64,000 bases of DNA, taken from assembly GCA_021799355.1 (NCBI GenBank), contig JAJZAQ010000011.1, positions 1-64,000 on the forward strand. Direction: 5' to 3'. Shown piece by piece: positions 32,694 through 43,626 of the stretch. Position 1 is the stretch's first letter. Each line of letters begins with the position of its first letter. Source of the DNA: Pseudomonadota bacterium. GTDB lineage: Bacteria > Pseudomonadota > Gammaproteobacteria > Burkholderiales > Burkholderiaceae_C. A program made the position numbers and the translations under genes. The notes beneath the pieces were generated by a model, which did not search any database, was not told the origin of the DNA, and was given only the letters and a program-made list of their open reading frames with translations.

Positions 32694-32705
32694 GAACGGT
32701 CGTTC
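32694..32705. promoter_or_regulatory. Dyad GAACG-GT-CGTTC, candidate TetR-type operator
   Basis: Palindrome at the expected +1 of the 32659-32687 promoter. Confidence 0.45.
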
Positions 32706-32799
32706 TATTTCACCGACCGCCGGCCTGCGGTGATGGCGCAAGACAGGCTGCCCGTCGGGGCGCGCAGCAGGCACACCATAAACGTTCGAGGAGATGTGT

Positions 32800-34158
32800 A
32801 TGCAAAGACGTGTCTGGATCGCGCTGGCTCTGGCCAGTGCGCTGGGGCTGGCGGGATGCGGTGGCGGCGGCAATCCGTCTCCGCCGTCGCTGGCGACGGT
32901 CAGCAGCGTGAACGCGGCGAGCACCGCGCCGAGCGCGCCGCCAGCGGGCGGATTCAAGCAGATCGTGGCGTTTGGCGACAGCCTGTCCGATGACGGCGCC
33001 TACACCCTGGCGGCGCTGAGCGTGTACGGTCCGGGTACGGCGAGCAATATCGCCTTCACCGGGCTGCCCTATCCGGCCGGTGGACAGTTCACCGTCAACG
33101 GCGCGCCCACCGGCAACTGGACCAATGTGCTGGCGAAAAGCCTCAACATCGGCCTGACTCCCAACCTCATCGGCTACGGTACCCCGTCGGGCGTGATGTA
33201 CCTTGGCACCACCGGCCCGACGCCGAACCCTGCATTTTGCGCGTTCAGCGCGCCGCCGTCCTCCGGCCAGGCCAACTGCACCAATTTTGCCCAGGGCGGC
33301 TCGATGGTGTCCAACGCCAACGGGATCGGTCACAGCGGCGGGGCGCTCACCCTGCCGGTGACGGCGCAGGTGCAGAACTATCTCAACCAGTTCGGCGGCA
33401 GCTTCAACGCCAATCAGCTCGTCACCGTGCTGGCGGGCAACAACGACATTTTCGCTGCGCTGGGCACGGTCAGCGCGACGGTGACGCAGGCGGTGACGCA
33501 GGCGGTGACCACCGCGTTGCAGCAAAACCCCAACCTGACGCAGGCGCAGATCGCCGCCATCCAGGCCAGCGCGCAGCATGACGCGACGACGGCGGCTGTG
33601 GCCGCGGCCCAGACCTCCGTGGCGCAGGCCGCCGATGCACTGGCAGCGCAGGTCAGTCTGATGACCAGCAAGGGTGCGAAGTACGTACTCGTCTACACCC
33701 TGCCCGATTCGTCGCTGACGCCGTTCGGCCGCGGTCTGCCGTATACCGCGGCAACGCCGCCGCAGACGCCGCCGGCGGGGTATGTGTGCGACAACACCGT
33801 GACCTCGACGCCGTGCTACCTGCTGTCCAACCTGGTGCAGGTGTTCAACCAGCGTCTGCTCAACGACCTGCAGGGTCAGCCGGTCAAGGTGCTCGACGGC
33901 TACGGCCTGCTCAACCAGGAAATCGCCAATCCGGCGCAGTTCGGGCTGAGCAATGTGACCACGCCGTGGTGCAACCCGGCGACGACGAGCTCGCTGCTGT
34001 GCAATGTGAACACGCCGTATGCGGCGGCCGGTGCCAGCCAGGCCAACCTCGGCAGCTGGCTGTTTGCCGATGCGGTGCACCCCACGCCTGCCGGCTACCA
34101 GATCATCGCCAATGCCACCTTGCAGGCGATGAAGGGCTTTGGCTGGATTTCGCAATGA
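32800..34158 (+). CDS. SGNH/GDSL hydrolase lipoprotein
   Basis: Lipobox LGLAGCGGGG; block I IVAFGDSLSDDGAY; block V ADAVHPTPAGYQ. Confidence 0.88.
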   Translation: MQRRVWIALALASALGLAGCGGGGNPSPPSLATVSSVNAASTAPSAPPAGGFKQIVAFGDSLSDDGAYTLAALSVYGPGTASNIAFTGLPYPAGGQFTVNGAPTGNWTNVLAKSLNIGLTPNLIGYGTPSGVMYLGTTGPTPNPAFCAFSAPPSSGQANCTNFAQGGSMVSNANGIGHSGGALTLPVTAQVQNYLNQFGGSFNANQLVTVLAGNNDIFAALGTVSATVTQAVTQAVTTALQQNPNLTQAQIAAIQASAQHDATTAAVAAAQTSVAQAADALAAQVSLMTSKGAKYVLVYTLPDSSLTPFGRGLPYTAATPPQTPPAGYVCDNTVTSTPCYLLSNLVQVFNQRLLNDLQGQPVKVLDGYGLLNQEIANPAQFGLSNVTTPWCNPATTSSLLCNVNTPYAAAGASQANLGSWLFADAVHPTPAGYQIIANATLQAMKGFGWISQ

Positions 34159-34177
34159 GTCTGGAGGAGACACTGTG

Positions 34178-34888
34178 ATGAACAGCTTGCAACGCACCGT
34201 GCTCGGCAGCGCGCTCGCCCTGGGCAGTCTGGGGCTGCTGCCCGCCGCGCACGCCGACGATTTTCCGAAAAACATCATTTATGTCGGCGCAGCGTATCTG
34301 AACAACCACTCCAGCCTGCCCGATCTCACCGGCTACAACACGCCGCCGAACCTCAACCTCGCCGTGGGCAACGCCACCACCCTTGGCCTGGGCTATGTGC
34401 GCAACCTGCCCGGGCCGTGGAGCTTCGAGCTGGCGCTGGGGTACCCGCCGCGGGTGCGCACGTACGCCGAGGGCAGCGGCTGGGCGTCGCTGCGCGGTGT
34501 CGGCGTGACCGATGTCGATGTCTACTCGCCCACGGCGTTCCTCAACTACCACATCCGTGGCAAGCAGGCGACGTGGGACCCGTTCGTCGGCCTGGGGGTC
34601 AACTACACCTGGTTCCGCAACACCAGGGCGCTGTCGCCGCTGACCAGCCTGCAGGGGCCGACCGACATCCATCTGTCGAGCGATCTGACGTGGGCGGCAC
34701 ACGTGGGCATGATCTACCGCCTCAATTCGCGCTGGTCGGTGGTGGGCACCATCGCCTACGCCGACGTGCGCAGCGACCTGACGTCCACCTCGTATACCCC
34801 GGACCGCTCGGTGATCACCTCGCAGGCCAAGACCACGATCAAATTCAACCCGGTGGTCTACACCCTGGCGATCGGCTATAGTTTTTGA
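34178..34888 (+). CDS. OmpW family outer membrane protein
   Basis: Signal peptide; [25 protein letters not shown]-terminal YTLAIGYSF. Confidence 0.85.
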   Translation: MNSLQRTVLGSALALGSLGLLPAAHADDFPKNIIYVGAAYLNNHSSLPDLTGYNTPPNLNLAVGNATTLGLGYVRNLPGPWSFELALGYPPRVRTYAEGSGWASLRGVGVTDVDVYSPTAFLNYHIRGKQATWDPFVGLGVNYTWFRNTRALSPLTSLQGPTDIHLSSDLTWAAHVGMIYRLNSRWSVVGTIAYADVRSDLTSTSYTPDRSVITSQAKTTIKFNPVVYTLAIGYSF

Positions 34889-34910
34889 CCCGTATCGTCG
34901 CTGCGATCGA

Positions 34911-34932
34911 GGGAGCTTCGGCTCCCTTTTTT
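34911..34932 (+). terminator. Rho-independent terminator with TTCG tetraloop
   Basis: GGGAGC-TTCG-GCTCCC-TTTTTT. Confidence 0.93.
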
Positions 34933-34955
34933 CGTGCGCCGCGGGCTTGAGCCAT

Positions 34956-34971
34956 CTGTCTTTATATCCAG
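34956..34971 (+). promoter_or_regulatory. LexA (SOS) box candidate
   Basis: CTGTCTTTATATCCAG: CTGT-N8-CCAG versus consensus CTGT-N8-ACAG, 48 nt before recA. Confidence 0.75.
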
Positions 34972-35018
34972 TTGTGCTACATTGCGCCGCAGTGCCATTC
35001 AGACCCAGGAAACGTGCC

Positions 35019-36078
<1,060 letters not shown>

Positions 36079-36080
<2 letters not shown>

Positions 36081-36225
36081 CAGGCCGTTGGAAAACGTCG
36101 TGAGGATGGCCAGATGCAAGGCGCACGGAGCGCAGCGACCGAGACAGATCAGGTCGATCGGCGAGGCAGCGAGCACCGCGCAGCGCCGCAGATGGCCCGC
36201 CGCAGCAGTTTTTCAACGGCCTGTT
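36079..36225. repeat. MITE-like element with 18-bp terminal inverted repeats
   Basis: Left AACAGGCCGTTGGAAAAC (36079-36096); right GTTTTTCAACGGCCTGTT (36208-36225), one mismatch when paired. Confidence 0.75.
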
Positions 36226-36255
36226 CAACGCCGCCGACCGTAGCGTCGACCGTCC

Positions 36256-36732
36256 ATGCCGCGTGCCGAGCTGTCACTGCGTGCCCGCGCGCTGCGCTAT
36301 CTGGCGCAGCGCGAGCACAGCCGCGTCGAGCTGCAGCGCAAACTGTCGCGCCATGACGCCGACCCCGCGGCCATCGACAGCCTGCTCGACGAATTGCAGC
36401 GGCTGAACCTGCTGAGCGCCGAGCGTTTTGCGCAGTCGTTGGTCCACCGTCGCCGCTCGCGTTACGGCGTCGCGCGGATCGCTCAGGAGCTTGCCGTGCA
36501 TGGCCTGGACGCAGAGATCACGGCCGCCGCCCTGCGCGCCGTCGGTGACGACGAGCGCGCCCGGGCGCAGGCGGTGTGGGCGCGCAAATTTGCCCATCTG
36601 CCGCAGGACGCAGCCGAACGTGCGCGGCAGACGCGGTTTTTGCAGCAGCGCGGGTTCAGCAGCGATGTCGTGCGCGCGGTGTTGCGCGGTGATACCGCCG
36701 ATGGGGGACAGGCGGATGAGGCCGCCGGTTGA
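36256..36732 (+). CDS. recX: Regulatory protein RecX
   Basis: LRARALRYLAQREHSRVELQRKLSRHDADPAAIDSLLDELQRLNLLSAERFAQSLVHRR; directly follows recA. Confidence 0.93.
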   Translation: MPRAELSLRARALRYLAQREHSRVELQRKLSRHDADPAAIDSLLDELQRLNLLSAERFAQSLVHRRRSRYGVARIAQELAVHGLDAEITAAALRAVGDDERARAQAVWARKFAHLPQDAAERARQTRFLQQRGFSSDVVRAVLRGDTADGGQADEAAG

Positions 36733-36850
36733 CGGCCGGTGCAGGTCGGAGCACGTCAGGCGGTCGAGCGCTTTGACACGGCATCGGCTTGCTGCGGCGC
36801 AGCAGGCTGCGATACACTGAATCTTGCGCTTCATCAAAAACACACAGTCC

Positions 36851-37474
36851 ATGCGCGACGTTCCTCCCGCTTCTCCTGCCGTCTCCCGTCGTCTGGTTCA
36901 CCGCCGCAGCATCCACGTCGAGTGCTACGCGCGGGACGACGGGCTGTGGGATTTGCAGGCCGAGCTGCGCGACGTCAAAACCCGCGACATCACCCTGTCG
37001 GCCCGCTGCCGTCCGGCCGGTGTTCCAGTGCACGACATGCTGCTCGTCGTCACCATCGACACGGCGTTGAACGTCGTCGATGCCCAGACCTACACCCTGT
37101 TCAGCCCCTACGCCAATTGTGGTGAGCACGACGATGCGTACAAAAAACTCATCGGACTGAATCTGCTGCGCGGATTTCGCGCCGCGGTGCGCGAACGCCT
37201 GGGCGGAGTGCTCGGCTGTACCCACCTGACCGAATTGACCCAGGTGCTGCCCACGGCGGCAGTGCAGGGCCTGGCCGGGCTGGCCGACGTCGCGCTGCCC
37301 GCCGCCAGGGCGGAGGGCGAAGCGCAAATGCCGTTTCAGCTCAACCGTTGCCACGCCCTGCGGCTCGACGGGCCTGCGGTGGCCGAGTTTTATCCGCGTT
37401 GGGCGCGCCCGGCTGCGGCGGGCGGCGCCGCTGGCACAATCTCCACACCCCAAGTCGAGGACGAGACATCATGA
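36851..37474 (+). CDS. DUF2889 domain-containing protein
   Basis: [62 protein letters not shown]. Confidence 0.85.
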   Translation: MRDVPPASPAVSRRLVHRRSIHVECYARDDGLWDLQAELRDVKTRDITLSARCRPAGVPVHDMLLVVTIDTALNVVDAQTYTLFSPYANCGEHDDAYKKLIGLNLLRGFRAAVRERLGGVLGCTHLTELTQVLPTAAVQGLAGLADVALPAARAEGEAQMPFQLNRCHALRLDGPAVAEFYPRWARPAAAGGAAGTISTPQVEDETS

Positions 37475-38631
37475 AAATTCACGAATACCAGGCCAAGCAG
37501 ATCCTGCGCGAGCACGACGTGCCGGTGCCGCGTGGCAAACCGGCGTTCAGCGTCGATGAAGCCGTTGCCGTGGCGCGCGAACTCGGCGGGCCGGTGTGGG
37601 TGGTCAAGGCGCAGATCCATGCCGGCGGCCGTGGCAAAGGCGGCGGGGTCAAGCTCGCGCGTTCGCTCGACGAGGTGCGGCAGCTCGCCGGGCAGATTCT
37701 GGGCATGCAGCTCGTCACCCACCAGACCGGGCCGCAGGGGCAGAAGGTGCGGCGGCTGCTGATCGAGGACGGCGCCGACATCAAAAAGGAGTACTACGCC
37801 GCGGTGCTGACCGACCGCGCGACGCAGAAGGTCGCGGTGATGGCCTCCAGCGAAGGCGGCATGGACATCGAGGAGGTGGCGGCGAAGACCCCGGACAAGA
37901 TCCGCAAGGTGTTCGTCGATCCGCTGGTCGGGCTGCAGCCGCAGCAGGCGCGCGAGCTCGCCGCCGGCATCGGCATTCCCGAGGCCTCGCTGCCGCAGGC
38001 AGTCGAGGTGTTCCAGAAGCTCTACCAGACCTACATGGACACCGACGCCTCGCTGGTGGAAATCAACCCGCTGATTCTCGAAGGCAACGGGCAGATCAAG
38101 GCGCTGGACGCCAAGTTCAACTTCGACGACAACGCGCTGTTCCGCCACCCGGAAATCGAGGCGCTGCGCGACCTGGACGAGGAAGACCCGGCCGAGACCG
38201 AGGCGCACAAGCATGACCTCGCCTACATCCAGCTCGACGGCAACATCGGCTGCCTGGTCAACGGCGCCGGGCTGGCGATGGCGACGATGGACACCATCAA
38301 GCTCTACGGCGGCTCGCCGGCGAACTTTCTCGACGTCGGCGGCGGCGCCACCGCGGAAAAGGTGACCGCGGCGTTCCAGATCATGCTGCACAACCCCAAG
38401 GTCAGGGCGATTCTGGTCAACATTTTCGGCGGCATCATGCGCTGCGACACCATTGCCGAAGGCGTGATTGCCGCCAGCCGCGCGGTCGGCCTGAACGTGC
38501 CGCTGGTGGTGCGCATGAAAGGCACCAACGAGGACATCGGGCGCAGGATGCTGGCGGAATCCGGGCTGCCGATCATCAGCGCCGAGACCATGGCCGAGGC
38601 GGCCGAGAAGGTGGTCGCCGCGGCGGCCTGA
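37471..38631 (+). CDS. sucC: Succinate-CoA ligase subunit beta
   Basis: [50 protein letters not shown]. Confidence 0.98.
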   Translation: MKIHEYQAKQILREHDVPVPRGKPAFSVDEAVAVARELGGPVWVVKAQIHAGGRGKGGGVKLARSLDEVRQLAGQILGMQLVTHQTGPQGQKVRRLLIEDGADIKKEYYAAVLTDRATQKVAVMASSEGGMDIEEVAAKTPDKIRKVFVDPLVGLQPQQARELAAGIGIPEASLPQAVEVFQKLYQTYMDTDASLVEINPLILEGNGQIKALDAKFNFDDNALFRHPEIEALRDLDEEDPAETEAHKHDLAYIQLDGNIGCLVNGAGLAMATMDTIKLYGGSPANFLDVGGGATAEKVTAAFQIMLHNPKVRAILVNIFGGIMRCDTIAEGVIAASRAVGLNVPLVVRMKGTNEDIGRRMLAESGLPIISAETMAEAAEKVVAAAA

Positions 38632-38724
38632 GACACGGGCCCGCCCAGCAGCACGCTCGACCCATTCCATTGACCCGAAATTTGAGCAGGCGGCGCCAGC
38701 GCGCCGTCTGCCTGCGAGGCAGAC

Positions 38725-39621
38725 ATGTCGATCCTGATCAACAAAGACACCAAGGTCATCACCCAGGGCATCACCGGCAAGACCGGCCAGTTCCACACCC
38801 GCATGTGCCGCGACTACGCCAATGGCCGCAACTGTTTCGTCGCCGGCGTGAATCCGAAAAAGGCCGGTGAGGACTTCGAGGGCATCCCGATCTACGGCAG
38901 CGTGGCCGACGCCAAGGCGGCCACCGGCGCGACCGTGTCGGTGATCTACGTGCCGCCGGCCGGCGCGGCCGATGCGATCTGGGAGGCGGTGCAGGCCGAC
39001 CTCGATCTGGTCATCTGCATCACCGAGGGCATTCCGGTCAAGGACATGCTGCTGGTGCGCAACCGCATGAAAGCCAAGGAAGCCGCGGGCGGCAAAAAGA
39101 CCCTGCTGCTCGGCCCGAACTGCCCCGGACTGATCACCCCGGACGAAATCAAGATCGGCATCATGCCCGGGCACATCCACCGCAAGGGGCGGGTGGGCAT
39201 CGTCTCGCGTTCGGGCACCCTCACTTACGAAGCGGTGGCGCAAGTCACCGAACTGGGGCTGGGGCAGAGCAGCGCGGTGGGCATCGGCGGCGACCCGATC
39301 AACGGCCTGAAGCACATCGACATCATGCGCATGTTCAACGACGATCCGGAAACCGACGCCGTGATCATGATCGGCGAAATCGGCGGCTCTGACGAAGCCG
39401 AGGCCGCGCGCTGGTGCAAGGAGCACATGAAAAAACCGGTCGTGGGCTTCATCGCCGGAGTCACTGCGCCTCCGGGCAAGCGCATGGGCCACGCGGGCGC
39501 GCTGATTTCCGGCGGCGAAGACACCGCCGAGGCCAAGCTGGCGATCATGGAGGCCTGCGGCTTCACCGTCACTCGCAACCCGTCTGAGATGGGCAAGCTG
39601 CTGGCGCAGGCGCTGCGCTGA
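38725..39621 (+). CDS. sucD: Succinate-CoA ligase subunit alpha
   Basis: [52 protein letters not shown]. Confidence 0.98.
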   Translation: MSILINKDTKVITQGITGKTGQFHTRMCRDYANGRNCFVAGVNPKKAGEDFEGIPIYGSVADAKAATGATVSVIYVPPAGAADAIWEAVQADLDLVICITEGIPVKDMLLVRNRMKAKEAAGGKKTLLLGPNCPGLITPDEIKIGIMPGHIHRKGRVGIVSRSGTLTYEAVAQVTELGLGQSSAVGIGGDPINGLKHIDIMRMFNDDPETDAVIMIGEIGGSDEAEAARWCKEHMKKPVVGFIAGVTAPPGKRMGHAGALISGGEDTAEAKLAIMEACGFTVTRNPSEMGKLLAQALR

Positions 39622-39725
39622 GCGTGCCTCCATGCGGGCAAGGCTGCGCCCGGTTACAAAAGGTATGATGTGCGCAGCGTGCCGTGCAGCGGGCGGTGCG
39701 CCATTCCTTTTGGACAAGCTGCGGC

Positions 39726-40436
39726 ATGGAGCACTATCTCACCGTCGAATTTCTCGCGGCGATCGGTCAGATCGTCCTGATCGACATCCTCCTGGGGGGT
39801 GACAACGCCGTGGTCATCGCCCTGGCCACGCGCAAACTGCCCGCACATCAGCGCAAACTCGGCATTCTGTGGGGCACCGCCGGGGCCATCGGCCTGCGTG
39901 TGGTGCTGATTTTTTTCGCGCTGACGCTGCTCAAGCTGCCGTTTCTCAAAATCGTCGGCGGATTGCTGCTGTTCTGGATCGGCATCAAGCTTCTCGCACC
40001 GCACGAGGAGGAAGGCCACGGCGACATCCAGGCTGCGGACAAATTGTGGGCCGCAGTGAAAACGGTGATCATCGCCGACTTCGTCATGAGCCTGGACAAC
40101 GTCATCGCCATTGCCGGTGCGGCGCAAAACGCCGGTGAACAACATTCCATGCTGCTGGTCGTTTTCGGCCTGGTGCTGAGCGTGCCCATCATCGTCTGGG
40201 GCAGCCAGCTGGTCATCCGGCTGATGCAGCGCTTTCCGGTCATCATCACCCTGGGGGCGATGCTGCTGGGCTGGATCGCCGGCGGCCTGCTGGTCACCGA
40301 CCCGGCGGTGGAGCGCTGGGTGCAGGACTTGCCGCTGGCGGACTATGTCGAAAAAATCGCCGGGCTCGCCGGGGCGCTGGTCGTCTGGGCGGGTTCGCGG
40401 CTGGTGTACTCCCGTCCTCCCGTGTCTGCCGCATGA
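39726..40436 (+). CDS. TerC family membrane protein
   Basis: IVLIDILLGGDNAVVIALATRKLP and IADFVMSLDNVIAIAGAA. Confidence 0.93.
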   Translation: MEHYLTVEFLAAIGQIVLIDILLGGDNAVVIALATRKLPAHQRKLGILWGTAGAIGLRVVLIFFALTLLKLPFLKIVGGLLLFWIGIKLLAPHEEEGHGDIQAADKLWAAVKTVIIADFVMSLDNVIAIAGAAQNAGEQHSMLLVVFGLVLSVPIIVWGSQLVIRLMQRFPVIITLGAMLLGWIAGGLLVTDPAVERWVQDLPLADYVEKIAGLAGALVVWAGSRLVYSRPPVSAA

Positions 40437-41224
40437 ACGCTGCTTTGGGCAAAACCGCAGCAACACCGCCCGCGCTGCAGTACGACATGATCAGCCTCAC
40501 CCACACCGGGCGGGTGCGTGAACACAACGAAGATGCCGTGGCTTACGACGCCGTGGCACAGATCGCCGTGCTCGCCGACGGCATGGGGGGGTACGCCGCC
40601 GGTGAGGTGGCCAGCGGCATGGCCACGGCGCAAATCTGCGCGCGCATCGCCCGGCTGAAGGCGGAGTACCCCACGGTGACGGCGCTGGATCTGTCGACCG
40701 AACTGCGCCAGGCCATCCGCTACGTCAACGCCGACATCCTGCGCGCGGCGCGCAGCAATCCGCAGTTTTCCGGCATGGGGGCGACGCTGGTGACCGTGGC
40801 GTTCACTGGTAACGTTGCCGTCATCGCCCACGCTGGCGACTCGCGGGCGTATCTGTTGCGCCAGAACCAGTTGCGCCTGCTGACCCGTGACCACTCGGCG
40901 CTGCAGGAGCAGATCGACATGGGGCTGATCCTGCCCGAGGACGCCGAGCGCATGGGCGGAAAAAATCTGGTCACCCGCGCCCTGGGCGTGGACGCCAGAC
41001 TGGAACCTGACGTGGCCATGCATCCCATGATGGCGGGGGACACGTTGCTGCTGTGCTCCGATGGCTTGAACGATATGCTGGCTGATGCCAAAATCGAAGC
41101 CGTGTTGCGGCAATATGCTGGACATCCTGAGGCGGCAGTCCGGCAACTCATCGACGATGCGAATGCAGCAGGGGGGCGCGACAATATTTCCGTCATCCTC
41201 GTGAACGCCCGCGCGTCGGCCTGA
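40433..41224 (+). CDS. PP2C-type Ser/Thr protein phosphatase
   Basis: TGRVREHNEDAVAYD; ADGMGGYAAGEVAS; HAGDSRAYLLRQ; LCSDGLNDML. ATGA overlap with TerC gene. Confidence 0.95.
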   Translation: MNAALGKTAATPPALQYDMISLTHTGRVREHNEDAVAYDAVAQIAVLADGMGGYAAGEVASGMATAQICARIARLKAEYPTVTALDLSTELRQAIRYVNADILRAARSNPQFSGMGATLVTVAFTGNVAVIAHAGDSRAYLLRQNQLRLLTRDHSALQEQIDMGLILPEDAERMGGKNLVTRALGVDARLEPDVAMHPMMAGDTLLLCSDGLNDMLADAKIEAVLRQYAGHPEAAVRQLIDDANAAGGRDNISVILVNARASA

Positions 41225-41272
41225 AATCGCAGCCTGCTGCCCGATTGATTGTTTACCAACGGACTTCGAATC

Positions 41273-41944
41273 GTGGCCAAACTCGTGATCACTCTGGATG
41301 GCAAGGTGCTCAAGGAGGTCGTCCTCAGCAAAGATCGCACCACGCTGGGCAGACGTCCCTACAACGACGTCGTCATCGACAATCTGGCCGTCAGTGGCGA
41401 ACACGCTGTGCTGCTGCGTGATACCGCTGCCGGCACGGAAAGCTACACCATCCAGGACCTGGGCAGCACCAACGGCACGTATCTGAACGGCGCGCCGATC
41501 AAGTCGGCCCCGTTCCGCGAGGGCGACACGGTGGACATCGGCAAATACAGCCTGCGCCTGCTGTCGGACACGCGGCAAACCTCGTTTGGCCCGTCGCGTT
41601 TTGGCGCCACCACGGGTTTTGGCCCGTCGCGCTTTGGCAATTCCGGGTTTGCCGACTCGCGCAACCGGGCAGGAGATGCCGATCGCAGCTACAAGATCAA
41701 GGTGCTCAGCGGCGACGCTGCCGGCCGCGAAATCCTGCTAAGCAAAGAGCAGACCACCTTCGGTCAGCGCGGCATCCTGGTGGTGAGCGTGACGCGCAAA
41801 CCGCGCGGCTACGAACTCGTCCAGGTCGAAGGCGAAAAACGCGCGCAGGTCAACGGCGTGTCGCTCGGCCTGATGCCCGTGGTGTTGCGCTCGGGCGACG
41901 TCATCAACCTCTCCGGTGTGCAGCTGCAGTTTCTGCAGGTTTGA
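41273..41944 (+). CDS. FHA domain-containing protein
   Basis: TTLGRRPYNDVVIDNLAVSGEHAVL; LGSTNGTYLNGAPI. GTG start. Linker carries FGPSRFG twice. Confidence 0.93.
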   Translation: MAKLVITLDGKVLKEVVLSKDRTTLGRRPYNDVVIDNLAVSGEHAVLLRDTAAGTESYTIQDLGSTNGTYLNGAPIKSAPFREGDTVDIGKYSLRLLSDTRQTSFGPSRFGATTGFGPSRFGNSGFADSRNRAGDADRSYKIKVLSGDAAGREILLSKEQTTFGQRGILVVSVTRKPRGYELVQVEGEKRAQVNGVSLGLMPVVLRSGDVINLSGVQLQFLQV

Positions 41945-42000
41945 GCCGGGAGCGGGCCTGCGCTGCGGCCGCGGCCCGCACCGCCGGTGCCGCGCCGATG

Positions 42001-43434
42001 TCAGCGCGGCACGCGCATGACCTTGAGCATATTGGTGCCGCCGGCCATACCGATCGGTTCACCGCAGGTGATGGCGTAGCTGTCTCCCGAGGCGACGGCG
42101 TTTTTTTCGATCAGCCGGGCTTCGGCCTGGTTGAGCAGCGCGTCGCGGTCGGTGGTGTCGAATTGCAGCAGCATCGGCCGCACGTTGCGGTACAGCGCCA
42201 TGCGTCGCACCGAGGTTTCGCTACGCGACAAGGCATAGATCGGCACCTTGACGCGGTGCCGGCTCATCCACAACGCCGTCGACCCCGACTCGGTCAACGC
42301 GGCGATGGCCTTGCACCCCAGGTGGTGCGCGGTGAACAGCGCGGCCATGGCGATCGACTGGTCGATGCGCGTGAACTGTTTGTCGATGAAGTCGTGTTCG
42401 AGCTTGACTTCCTCGAACTTTTCCGCCGCTTCGCAAATGCTCGCCATGGTTTCGACGGTTTCCACCGGATATTTTCCGGCGGCGGTTTCGGCCGAGAGCA
42501 TCACCGCGTCGGTGCCGTCGAGCACGGCGTTGGCCACGTCCGACACTTCGGCGCGCGTGGGCACGGCGTTGACGATCATCGACTCCATCATTTGCGTGGC
42601 GGTGATGACCACGCGATCCATTTCGCGCGCCATGCGGATCATGCGCTTTTGCAGCGCGGGCACTGCAGGGTTGCCCACTTCCACGGCGAGATCACCGCGC
42701 GCGACCATGATGCCGTCCGAAGCCCGCAGGATTTCGGTCAGCGCGTCGATCGCCTCGACCCGCTCGATCTTGGCGATCAGCGCGGGTTTGTGTCCGTAAG
42801 GTTCGCCGGCGACGTTGGCGAGCTGCCGGGCCAGCTCCATGTCGGTGGCGTTTTTCGGGAACGACACCGCCAGATAGTCGGCCTGGAACGACATCGCGGT
42901 GCGGATGTCCTCCATGTCCTTGGCCGTGAGCGCCGGTGCCGACAGCCCGCCGCCCTGCTTGTTGATGCCTTTGTTGTTCGACAGCTCGCCGCCGATGGTG
43001 ACCACGGTGTGGATTTCCGGGCCGCTGACCGACTCGACGGTGAGCACGATCAGGCCGTCGTTGAGCAGCAGGCGGTCCCCCGGCTGCACGTCGCGCGGCA
43101 GGTCTTTGTAATCCAGGCCGCAGCGGGTGTCGTCGCCGAGTTCGCAGGTGGCGTCGAGAATGAATTTCTGCCCGGCCTGGAGCAGGACCTTGCCGTCCTT
43201 GAAACGGCCGACGCGGATTTTCGGCCCTTGCAGGTCGGCCATGATGGCCACGGCCTTGCCCAGGCGGCTGGCGGTGTCGCGGATCAATCGGGCGCGGTCG
43301 ATGTGATCTTGCGCCTGGCCGTGAGAGAAATTCAGCCGCACGACGTCCACGCCGGCGACGATCATGCGTTCGAGGATGTCAGGTGCGGAGCTTGCGGGGC
43401 CGATGGTGGCAACGATTTTGGTGGCGCGGGACAT
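42001..43434 (-). CDS. pyk: Pyruvate kinase
   Basis: TKIVATIGPASSAPDILERMIVAGVDVVRLNFSHG; VMVARGDLAVEVG; ATQMMESMI; AETAAGKYPVETV. Confidence 0.98.
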   Translation of the reverse strand: MSRATKIVATIGPASSAPDILERMIVAGVDVVRLNFSHGQAQDHIDRARLIRDTASRLGKAVAIMADLQGPKIRVGRFKDGKVLLQAGQKFILDATCELGDDTRCGLDYKDLPRDVQPGDRLLLNDGLIVLTVESVSGPEIHTVVTIGGELSNNKGINKQGGGLSAPALTAKDMEDIRTAMSFQADYLAVSFPKNATDMELARQLANVAGEPYGHKPALIAKIERVEAIDALTEILRASDGIMVARGDLAVEVGNPAVPALQKRMIRMAREMDRVVITATQMMESMIVNAVPTRAEVSDVANAVLDGTDAVMLSAETAAGKYPVETVETMASICEAAEKFEEVKLEHDFIDKQFTRIDQSIAMAALFTAHHLGCKAIAALTESGSTALWMSRHRVKVPIYALSRSETSVRRMALYRNVRPMLLQFDTTDRDALLNQAEARLIEKNAVASGDSYAITCGEPIGMAGGTNMLKVMRVPR

Positions 43435-43626
43435 GGAGATCAGGGGGTGGAAAAGGTGGGCAAGCCAAAGAATTCGGGCGAAAATGCAAAATCGGTCACA
43501 ACAAACGGCAGATAGTGTAGAGCGTGCACTTGACCACGCCGTGTCGGCAGCCAAAATCGCCGCATCACATTTGATCTCCCGCAGCCCCTGCACACTCCGA
43601 CCCACGCACGCCGCCTGCACGATGCC

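Noticed and set aside
33475-33515. Tandem 12-bp repeat GTGACGCAGGCG in the SGNH gene
   Set aside because: Only two to three units encoding TQAV repeats inside a clear CDS; low significance.
37390-39717. 775-aa minus-strand ORF
   Set aside because: Antisense to sucC and sucD; no recognisable motifs.
39622-39725. Possible Mn (yybP-ykoY) riboswitch before the TerC gene
   Set aside because: TerC genes can carry this riboswitch, but the short leader shows no recognisable conserved core.
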